Assembly (NCBI GenBank): GCA_016165875.1
Contig: JABBOT010000009.1
Location: 11,761,180 to 11,825,179, forward strand
From: Acanthopleura granulata
Lineage: Eukaryota; Mollusca; Polyplacophora; Chitonida; Chitonidae
DNA: 64,000 nt
Reading direction: 5' to 3'
The first letter of the stretch is position 1. Each line of letters opens with the position of its first letter. The notes below the pieces were generated by a model, which was not told the origin of the DNA, made no database searches, and worked only from the letters and a program-made list of their open reading frames with translations. Below are positions 1 through 10,000 of the stretch, piece after piece. The translations under genes were made by a program, and so were the position numbers.

Positions 1-298
1 TACACTTTCAAATTATAAAGTTTGTACAGGTGAAAATGACTTCACTCAAAGTCCCTTTTCATATACGGTCAATAGAATCCGCCTTACACCAGGTAGTTAA
101 TTGGTTTGCATTTAACTAATGTGTCTTTTCTCTGCCATGAAGATCGTGTCAGGCATGCCCATGCACGTGCTATTATTATATGTGTATCATGCTGGCTTAT
201 TACAGGTGGTATGTATTTATGTATGCTTGGGACTTTACGTCGTACACTTGTCGTACACTCATTTTTTCATTCATACCACGACGAGCATTCCTTAGAAA

Positions 299-363
299 GT
301 AATATATATATATATATATGGGGGTGGGTGGGTGGGTGGGTGTGCGTGTGTGTGTGTGTGTGG
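299..363. repeat. Compound microsatellite (TA)n(GGGT)n(GT)n
   Basis: An AT run is followed by GGGT units and a GT run. The matching place in the right copy (49786-49842) has a CA/TA/GT version without the GGGT block, so this tract evolved after the duplication. Confidence 0.9.
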
Positions 364-1159
364 TGTATTTTGTAAAAGGTGAAAAAATGTAAACATCAGA
401 GGACTTTTTCATTTGAAGCCTCCAGAGATGACGTCATAGTGTAGATTTGTTCATTTACTTTGTCTTGACTTCAGCGTTGTCAAGTAAATTCCACCATATC
501 CTTGGACTTATTCAAGGAAAATGACAAATGTGTTTTTCCTGGTTTACACATTAACCAATGTCAGTAGCAAGAATACGCCAGCTTTGTGTAAAAAAAGACA
601 TGAGTGGGTATAATCTTAAATACAAGAATATTTTTTGCCTGCATGTAATATAAAAACACGAAGGCCGCTTCACATTTCTCACAAATACCGTGTACTTTAG
701 CTATTTTTTATCAAAATAAAATAAAGGGAATATATACAGGCGAGCCGGATGTAACACCACGTGATGTGAATTCTTAAGTACATATTTCAGGTCAGCTGTC
801 TATGACACTAAGTTATAAATGTGACAAAAGTTTCTATCCAGTCAAGGCACGTTTTCGTCGCTCTGTGTAAAATTTCCAAATATGGGGACCCTCTATACTT
901 AGCCTCTATCCTATTTCTTTCATAATTATTGGCTGGAAAATCTGATATAGATAATAGAAATCTCAACCTAGGCACATATTAATATCGTCTTGCCTTATCA
1001 TTATATTACCTTTTAGCTAAGATTTGTCATAGTTTGTATGTTTTTGAAGTAAGCGAGGATCTTTGCCTATGTAAATCTACTACACATATGGCTGAATGTT
1101 ATACCATGGTGACAAAATGCTGTGATCTTGCATCAGTAAACGCAAAATGTCTCTCACCA

Positions 1160-1350
1160 ATGCAGTCGCTGTGAATCATACTGGCTCCCTCTCCGACCGT
1201 ACGTGGAGAAGGTCTGCTAGCAACCTGCGGATGGTCGTGTGTTTCCCCCTGGCCCTGCCCGGTTTCCTCCCACCATAATGCTTTCCGACGTCGTACGAAA
1301 TATTCTTGAGTAGGGCGTAAAACCTCAATCAGATAAATAAATAAACATAT
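1160..1350 (+). repeat. SINE-A copy, head missing
   Basis: A dispersed repeat whose body reads 'ggtttcctcccaccataatg' and ends in a tail of ATAA units. Related copies lie at 50818-51068 (with head), 47325-47455, 48090-48245 and, inverted, 45590-45722. The right duplication copy has about 110 extra bases upstream that look like a tRNA-derived head; this left copy lacks them, probably by deletion. Confidence 0.75.
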
Positions 1351-1599
1351 GGAAAGGTGCAGGCTATAGGAGCACGTTGTATAGAATGCCACAGTATCTA
1401 TTTTGCTGACTATTACAAGATGCGACGAAGTAAGTCGCTCGGTATGTCTGTCTGTCTGTCATTCTGTCGATCGGCTGGTCAAACTGTTTACATCATATTG
1501 TATCGTTTACATGGACCATTCACTTATCAGGAGGAGTCTGAATTCCATCCAGTGATTATCGCTAGTCCTATACATGTAATTTATTTATTTATTGTTCTA

Positions 1600-1665
1600 A
1601 TAATTTATTTATTTATTTATTTAAACGTTGTTTTACGCTTTACTGAGGAATATTTCACCTATAAG
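1600..1665 (-). repeat. SINE-A tail fragment
   Basis: A run of TTTA units followed by a 'gttttacgctttactgagga'-type segment matches the reverse complement of the SINE-A 3' end. The same fragment is present at about 51325-51390 in the right copy, so insertion predates the duplication. Confidence 0.55.
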
Positions 1666-2217
1666 ACCCATATGAGTTTGCTACATATCATTAAAGATAG
1701 TACCGTACAGATATATAAGGAAAAATAGAGCATACGTGTAACTTATGGGCAGGAGTTAGTACATATCACCACAGCAGGCATACATACACTACAAAAGCCA
1801 TGAGGCTTAACTGTACTGTGTTGGATAAGCTAATGCAGGATACAACAGCCATTCTCCACTTGGCAGAAATCCCGGGAACAGAACACCACGCGCTATCACG
1901 TGCCGTTCTGCCTAACGGCGTAGTAGCCTAGCTTTTGTAGTGTGTGATTTGCCAGGTCGATCTTATCCGGGATGACTGGAAAATTGAAGACGTTGGGGAA
2001 AGCCCTTTTCGCCCTGCAGGCGTTACAGGCAGGGAAGTTCCCTCGAAATGCCGTTTACATACCAAACCGCGATATCGTGTTTAGTTTAATATTCAGCCTA
2101 TTCTTGTAGACGATAGACAACTGGCTGCAGATCTGCGTTCGCAAATGTTGCCCCACCCAGCTCAGCCCATAATGGGACAACCCAGTAGGTATGCGCCACA
2201 TCGTGTTTACCGTGGAC

Positions 2218-2219
<2 letters not shown>

Positions 2220-2297
<78 letters not shown>
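2220..2297. repeat. (TA)n(TG)n microsatellite
   Basis: About 18 TA units pass directly into about 20 TG units. The same site in the right copy (51973-52080) holds TA plus GATA units instead. The short open frames across both strands here are products of the repeat and not genes. Confidence 0.95.
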
Positions 2298-2299
<2 letters not shown>

Positions 2300-4549
2300 A
2301 TATATAAAAGCCACATGCAACGAAAAATGAAAATTAGATTCTCGATTACGTTCACTTCATTTATCTATTTATTTATTTAATTATGCTTCTTTCTTTCACT
2401 GACACATGGAATTTAACCTAAAGCACGCTTTTTAGGATTGTATCTGCGGAGAAGTATTGTGGCTGGCTTCCAGATTCGCACCAGTCTCACACACTTTCAC
2501 AGTTTCAAGGTTTCTTTATCGTTCCGCTGTATGGATGACCTCTGGTTTACAAAAGTTTAATCTGTTTCGAGTCTGACTGGTTAAAACGGCTCCATCTAAA
2601 GAATCCTGAAATAGAAATTGTGAAAACACCCCTAATTCCTTTCTAAATCTTTGCATTGTTGACTTCACTCCAATACAGTCTGCACGAATGAACTGAATTA
2701 AGCCATTGTGCTTGTTAGTAACGAGCGGACTTGGTGGGAGGAGTGTTAAAAGCACGACTACATAAACCACCAGCCTGCAAAGATTGGCTTTTTTAAGGCC
2801 TGTTGCACTATAGCACTTTAGGAAAATCGTTTTGACGAGAAAGAGGTTATCATGGTACATGTAAATATGTCAGCTGACGTCACCATGTCGAGCAATCCAA
2901 TGGCTTACCAGCAGAAGTCCAGAGAGCAAGCGTGGAAATGTGCACCTTACGCAAGACCACAAGACGGCGTCAGTTCAGAGAGTTGTATTCAAACCTGCGA
3001 CCTCAGTGTCATTCTCGCGGATTCACTGTGTCATTGTTACGACCTCATTGTGTGACTGTCGCGACCTCACTGTGTCATTGTAGTACATTTGCTTGAGTGG
3101 GAACACGTCTGACCACCGAGCTGTAGATATGGAAAGCTTATTTCCATTCTGAGGTATCCTGTAGCTCGTTAAATCCTTTCCCTGGACTGAAACTGGGACC
3201 GATCCTTCGGAATGAAGTAATCGTTCGCGAAGTTGATTGTAATGGTAACATGCGTTTTTACTAATGGTGTCTATTAAGGTGCTATTAAAATCACTGTTTA
3301 TTTTTTCTTTGATCCTCTTAAGGAATTGTGCTGGGAGGGTTGGCTGGGGGGCAATTTATAAGAATTTACAGGAACGGTTGGGGCTAATTGAAAAAAAGCC
3401 GATTTATGCGATTAGATATGGAAGTTATCAAACTGCATTCGTGGATCTATTTTTACCGTATATTTCAGCATTAACTGTTGAAATCGTATCAGTATCTCTG
3501 TACCCGGTCCAACTTCGCAGTGCAGGGTTAACATATATGTAGTGCTGCTTAACAGGAACATCTATGGCGTCCCACTCACCAAGCCATGATGCATTTAGGT
3601 AACGACTAAATAATACCGTACTGAACAGAAAATATATTCACTTAGTTTCAAAAGTGAATATATGTTTTTAATGTTATGCACATAGTCACTCTGCCCTTAA
3701 AGAGATTATTCCGGAGAGTTTTTAACAAAAAATACACCTGGATATATATATATATATAGACATCAAACTTAATTGCCTGTAGAGACTGTAGAGATACGTC
3801 GCCATAGTAGTTACGTTTGACGAAACGTTACACCCTCTTCGTTAAACAGGCCACAGGTGTATGTATTGACTTACCCCTCACTGCCCCTTGTCTCCCTGCC
3901 TTCATATACCATACTACCACCTACCCTCACAAACCACCCACGTCCTTTATGGACAAAGACTCAACGATAGGAGTCGTCTATAGAGACAGTTTATAGAGAA
4001 CTGTCATGTGTTTATCGGTAATAACATCTTGTCATAGCTCTATTATTACACAACCGCAAGGTAACCCACTTTGCGTTAAACATGTTGTAGTTCCGCGATA
4101 TTTTCACACGCATGAGACATTTTCATGCGTAAACAATTTCAACTCAAATTATAAGATAGAAATTTACATTTCATTTGAGCCAGTTACGCGTTTATTCATC
4201 TGGATTCAGCCTTGTCTTTTTTGCAATACGGAAACCAGTTTAAGCTATAAACATACAGTGACGAGTTCACGGCTTAACAAACCAGAGAATCTACAATCAG
4301 ACGAACCACTGAGTATCTCTCTACTAAGAGAACGAAGCCTTATGGGGCAAATTGTTGATTTAAACGATGAAGATTGTTTGCCACTGAAGAATATGTATTG
4401 TCAGTCATTCACCTCTGTCTTTGCTTTATAAACGTTTTGTGTTTAGTTTATTGATTGTGTGCATTTTCGACTTCACATTATTTCGACGACATAACGGTGA
4501 TGTCTTCACATAAAACATGGGTAAAAATACTTTGAATTTGCAGTGCTAC

Positions 4550-4900
4550 TTGACTGAAGCATCATGCCGAAGACACTATACATGACTCCAGGCACAACAC
4601 CAGACATGAGGCCAGGCAGGAGACTAGGCAAGGCATTAGACATGATATCAGACATCAAATCAGATATGGAAACAGACATGACACCAGATATGACATCGAT
4701 CAAGACATCAATCGTGGCACCACATATTGTACAATAAAGTCCTGACTTTAAACATGGTAGCAGGCAGGAGACCAGGCATGACACCACATATTAAACAAAG
4801 CAGAACACCAAGCCTGACTTAACACATGACACTAGACATGACACCGGGTGTGATGCCAGACATGGCACCACATACTATACAATACAGTACGCATGACAGG
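4550..4900. repeat. Degenerate minisatellite of GACATGACACC-like units
   Basis: Irregular short units built on 'agacatgacaccagacatg' run across this stretch. They are also present at about 54800-55110 in the right copy, where some units are lost or rearranged. The minus strand reads as a Met-Ser-Leu/Pro-rich open frame only because of the repeat; no coding evidence was seen. Confidence 0.75.
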
Positions 4901-6133
4901 ACACCACTCCATGAAGAAGTATACTGACATCGGGCCGGACAGGCTTTAAACTATATCCTCCTGGGCCAAGCTCTGATGAAAAAAGTTATCTGATCAATCC
5001 AAAACCTGTATAGACACAGGACTGAACCCGGCTCTTACAAATCACCGCACACAACACACGCATGTATCATCGTAACCCAGAGTAGACTTTAATTTTGAAC
5101 ATGGATTTATCTGTGGGATTGGGGCACCTGAAAATAACATTGGGGAAATAACTGATTACGTATGTGTTTAACTAATCTTTGAAGCTGTGGTCAATGTAAA
5201 GACAGAAGACGGGTGAAGTACCTACTTCTGAGAAGAGCTTAAAGCATAGAGGTCTATCAATGATACTTACATTAAGCTTAATTCTCCTATAGTACCATGG
5301 CAGCCGAGGTGTAGCTGTATATATTGCCTGCATGGCGTTAGGCCATAATCATTGATTCACTGCTAGAATGATAAGCCCGCTAAACACATGAATGTGTGGG
5401 GAATAGAGAGTATTAAATTTCATGAAAATCAGAAGTTCTTTGTATATATTTTATCCGATTCTCCCCCAATCCCTATATGTGAATCATTACATCTTGTCAT
5501 TGTTTCAATGTTAACATCCACAAATAAGATTTGTCGAGAGATTCCGATGACTTTTAGCCGTGATTATAATGGGCCCAATGAATCTATAATGACTGACAAG
5601 TTTGAATGCAAGTTTCAACCAGACTGACAGGTAATACACCTGCGCACTTTACGATTATCATGATGCTTCGGGACCAACTTTTTGCATTCATTGTTCATTC
5701 ACATTTATACAATTATATTTTCGAGAAATATCAAAGGGACCTGAAATATGCCCCTATTTTAAATAGACAGTATATATCTGCTTCACAGCGTCAAATAGTC
5801 TATTTGAAAAAACATGACCAAATTCTTGCTAATATTAAGAAAACACATTTCTTTTCAGAAAAGCAAAGGATTGGAAGGCTTATATCCTCGGGGTCCAAAA
5901 ATACACTGGGGGTTGATAACATAATGGTGTTCTGAGTAACGGGAAATTTCATTATGAAGAAGCGGAAATGTTGCTTTGTCAGTTCTTTTCAAATTATTCG
6001 CGCATTCACAGAGAGAGGCAATCGGATAAAGCCAGAGTAAACCGCTCATGTTGAAGTGTGTGTGTGAAGTGTAAACTGACCTTCTGGGTCATTGAATCGA
6101 GCTGCTTGCCATTGGAAGAGTATCCCGGATCTG

Positions 6134-6141
6134 TGACGTCA
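6134..6141 (+). promoter_or_regulatory. Palindromic CRE-like site upstream of PxA
   Basis: The perfect palindrome TGACGTCA lies 49 bases before the TATA box. This is the known consensus for CREB/ATF-family factors; binding here is inference. The site is identical in the right copy at 56347-56354. A half-site, CACGTCA, follows at about 6162-6168. Confidence 0.55.
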
Positions 6142-6189
6142 CAACAGCGGTCATGTCAGTTCACGTCATATCGCGGAGCTAGGGTATGC

Positions 6190-6197
6190 TATAAAAG
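6190..6197 (+). promoter_or_regulatory. TATA box of PxA
   Basis: TATAAAAG lies about 30 bases before the inferred start of the non-coding first exon. It is conserved at 56403-56410. The transcription start is inferred from TATA spacing only. Confidence 0.75.
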
Positions 6198-6219
6198 GAG
6201 ATGTAGAGTATCATGTTGT

Positions 6220-6357
6220 GACAGACAGTGACAAGTCAACACCACAGAGCCGAAGGCGATAATACAGCGGAACAAACGAACGGGTTCTCACATTGGTATT
6301 TTATACGGGCTTACTACAGCATCAGACAGAGTTTAATTGAAGAAATCAATTTCTCAG
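6220..6357 (+). other. PxA exon 1, non-coding 5' UTR
   Basis: The stretch runs from the expected start downstream of the TATA box to a good donor, CAG/GTAAGG, after 6357. It contains no ATG. The first intron (6358-7066) ends at CTCTCCTTGCAG, one base before the initiator ATG at 7068. The left boundary is approximate. Confidence 0.65.
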
Positions 6358-7067
6358 GTAAGGGATTTTTTTATTACGTCCCAAAAAATCTGTTGTCTAA
6401 GCAGCGAAAATGAATACCGAGCTGGCATTGTAAGAGAATCTTTTTTTATTTGTAACAAGCAGGCTTTAAGTCAGTAACAAATTTTTAATTTATTTATGTA
6501 TTTATTTATTTTTTCATTGCGTGTCACCATGTCACTAATATGTCACTTAACGTCGCATCGTCAATTCCGGGATAAGAATGCTGGCAAAAATTAACTGCCG
6601 CGAGATCTGGATGCGAACTCTCTACCTGACTATGCAAACGCTTGTGATCTTCATCTTCGAACCCCTGTGTTTTCACAAACCCCTGTAGCTGGCTCATTTA
6701 TAGTATAACATACAAATATACTTGTGGTTCAACTATTTACTTTAAGTAATAAAGTGCCGATATAAATCTATGACGTTCCGGTCGTTCATTCATATCTGTT
6801 CGAAATATATGTATGAATATTGACCACTAAATGAACAGTGATGAATTAATTCATTTGATGTACCAGTCCATCCCTCACCGTATGTGTGAAAGTCTTTGTT
6901 CGATTAGGCGTGTCACTGCTCTAAAGCTTTAACATGCGTAGCACAGACGGAGGTATACGGTCTTGGGGCACCTGTAGAGCTGTTCTAAAAATTGGGGTTC
7001 AAAATTGTAAATTTTTTTTTACACAGCAAATAGTCTTTCAACTAAATATTTAAACTCTCCTTGCAGC

Positions 7068-10000
7068 ATGACAGTGGCATTGTTGCCTGTGATAGCTCTG
7101 ACCCTCAGCACAGGTATCACCTGCACTTCCGCCCAGGGCGCAATCTTCACGCCTTCAGGTCAGGATGACATCGCGCGAACCATGTCTCGTCCCGACGTCC
7201 TCAGGAGCATTGCCCAAGGCTTGCCCCGGGTCTCAGTCGTTCCCAGAACTCGGCGATTGTTGACCTCAGAGGAAAGAGCTGAGAGAAGGCGCATTTTCAC
7301 TGAATCTAATCAAATTAAGTCACAACTGGAAAATGCTGTTCGGAATGTGTCTGATAAAGGTATATAGCCAGGCATATATATATATATATATAAAACACAA
7401 AGGGTAAAACATAAACATTTTCTAATTATAATCGTGTGCCAATAAAGTACAACGTTACACCGTGTAATGACTGTTTGCAAATGGTTACATAGTCTTAGAT
7501 TACAAGATTTGTAACATTTAAAATGTGGAACACCACAAGTGTTAATTCGAAATCAGATAATGTTATATATTGCAATATATTCTAATCTAATTTGTAAAGT
7601 TCACATTTTCTTCAGAATTCGTCTTGATATTTACTGGAAATATGGTTGAAACATAAAAGAAATTATGTCAACTTTCCACAAATAAGCTACTTTCTGTTAT
7701 TTTTGTTCTGTCAACCAGCAACTCGTTTAGGTGACGCTCAGAGAAGCTCCACGGCTTTTGGTCCGTTTATGAAAGTGAACAGCAAGGCACAGAGGATTGC
7801 TAAAGATGGGGCCGTATTTATGTCTCTGGTGCAAAGGTAAGATCAGACACCTTGCAAATGATTATATCTGAGTTTATATGTAAACTTGAAAAATATCATC
7901 AGGAAAAAAAGAAATTCCTTGACCGATGACGTGTAATATAGATCCGTACACATCACCTTCTTTTCTAACCAATCTCTAGGCAGATTTTTGTGCACTGCCA
8001 TTCATTCATTCGACCAAGCAACAAGTTTTCTTTTTTTGCGCAAGTTTGTTTGCCATAAAAGTTCATGGACAATAACATCTTCCTCAAATTTCACATATCA
8101 TTTTATATGTTTTTAATTATTTTTTAATCGTCGTCTGAATCCATGTTAAGCATAGCTCTTATTTTTAATGTCGCACTAAATATCCCATATACCGTTTAAA
8201 ATTTCTTCTGTTTTCCCGGGCGAGGGTGGGGGGGATACAGGGTAGTGGGTAATGAGGTAACTTTTTACTTACCTGTGTATTATATATATAGCATTAACCA
8301 TGACAGATTAATATAGTTAACCATCTTGAGTCATTCCGATTTTTTGTTGTTGTCTTACAGTCAGGGTAACTCAAGTGCCAAAACCATTCAATCCATGAAC
8401 TGTCCCTTTCGGGATGTCATCCACTGTGACGAGAATTCTAAGTTCCGGTCCATCGATGGAGCCTGTAACAATCTTCAGAACCCGATGTGGGGAAAATCTA
8501 ACACCCCCTTCGATAGATTTATACCGCCGAATTATGGCGATGGTAAGTACCTTTTGTAAGAGCTTGCGCGTTACGTCATACCCGGAAGGGAAATTTACGC
8601 TGCGAATTCTTCACAAGAAAAAGAAAATGCCAACGCATCATCATGTCACTGGAGTGTTGTTGTTGTTGTGACTCGGATGGCACCTCTTTTGCAATAAAGG
8701 AATATTTAAAGAAATCTGGTAGATATTATCTTGCAAAGAGGAAAGTTAAAATAGAAACTGCAAGTAAACTATTTTGCTCGTATCAACTTTCATGGCGATA
8801 TCCTCCCTGCAGGCTTTGCAGAGGAAGCAAATGGGAACAGCTTTCTGGTGTGGTACATCGGCGTCTAAGACTTTGGTATGGTTTTAAAATGGGGGAATGA
8901 AAAATAAAAACCACAGAGAGAGCTAAAATGTAAACTTTAACTTTAAGTTTTACCTGTGTTAACTCTTAGCTGGACAATGATCCGTTGCTACAACACAGAG
9001 TTTTGAGTCCATATAATTTTTCTGTTAACCGTTTGTTTCTCTTTCTATATGACAGGAATGAACTCTCCACGAAACGAGTCTGTATTCAGAAGTCCACTTC
9101 CACTTCCCCGCGTCATCAGCACAGGGGTCCACAAAAAGAGCACAGTGGCCAATCTGCATCCAGATATCAGTCACATGACTATGGAATTCGGGCAGTTTGT
9201 CAGTCATGACATTAACTCCAATACACTGTCAAGTGGTGAGTGAGCCTTAACTTATGATTTTCCCCAATAAAAATGCTACCCGCTTTGTGAATTTTCTTTA
9301 TTTACAAATATATGCAAATGTTGCATATTTTTTTAAGCAATCACAATCTACCTTAGTCAATCTTTATTTGCCTAATTGAACATAAATATGGGTGTTTGAG
9401 TCCCCAAGATACACTTTTGGCTGATATAATGTATACTGACGAGAAACTAAACCATTTTACACATCTGTCTTTAAAACGACTTATTTTTTCTATAACAGGC
9501 GAGAATGGGTCAGCTCTGACTTGTTGTAATCCAGATGGAAGTTTTGATAATGACCCTGACAAAAAGATGTACGTTCATTATGCATTTCTTTCCCTATTAT
9601 TCAATAAAGAGGACTAGTTTATAACATTTCTCGATCTACATCTCTGTCCACATCATTTTAATATTGATAGATTTGTGTATAGCACAAGGTGAATCTGTGC
9701 ATGAAATTTCTGGCAGACTAACAAACAACAAAACGTAACATAATTTAACAAAAACATAACTAACTGACTGCAACGGCAGTAAGAATAATAACAATGAAAA
9801 ACGAAACAGTTACTGTTGTATATAGAAATTGTAGGTGACAAGGTTGTGACTATAGTTATTGCAGTGTTTAAAAACCAATTCAGTTATGTAAGTTTTTCCC
9901 CAAAACCTCACACGTTCTGGTCTTTTTTGCCCTTTTCTTTGGAATTTCGCACATTCACAGCAAGGTCCATTTTTCTCTGATGGTCTATGAAGCAAGAGGG

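Larger units (their letters stand above)
364..6133. other. Upstream non-coding region of peroxidase PxA
   Basis: Apart from the listed SINE fragments, microsatellites and minisatellite, I recognise no gene here. Open frames such as 4006-4431 and 2516-2860 are broken by stops or indels in the right copy, which argues against coding. From about 5125 the sequence becomes almost identical to the right copy and stays so through the promoter. Confidence 0.7.

Noticed and set aside
2516..2860. Minus-strand open frame of 114 codons
   Set aside because: The right copy carries frame-breaking indels, and no motif is visible.
4006..4431. Open frame of 141 codons upstream of PxA
   Set aside because: Its counterpart in the right copy (about 54285-54710) is broken by stops and indels, and no domain is recognisable.
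4506..4787. Minus-strand Met/Ser/Leu-rich open frame
   Set aside because: It is a product of the GACATGACACC minisatellite.
5388..5935. Two overlapping open frames of 79 and 109 codons, identical in both duplicates
   Set aside because: They lie inside the homogenised tract where all non-coding DNA is identical, so their conservation is not evidence of coding. No known motif is present.
6228..6413. Open frame across the PxA 5' UTR
   Set aside because: It has no ATG start and runs through the exon 1 donor into intron 1.
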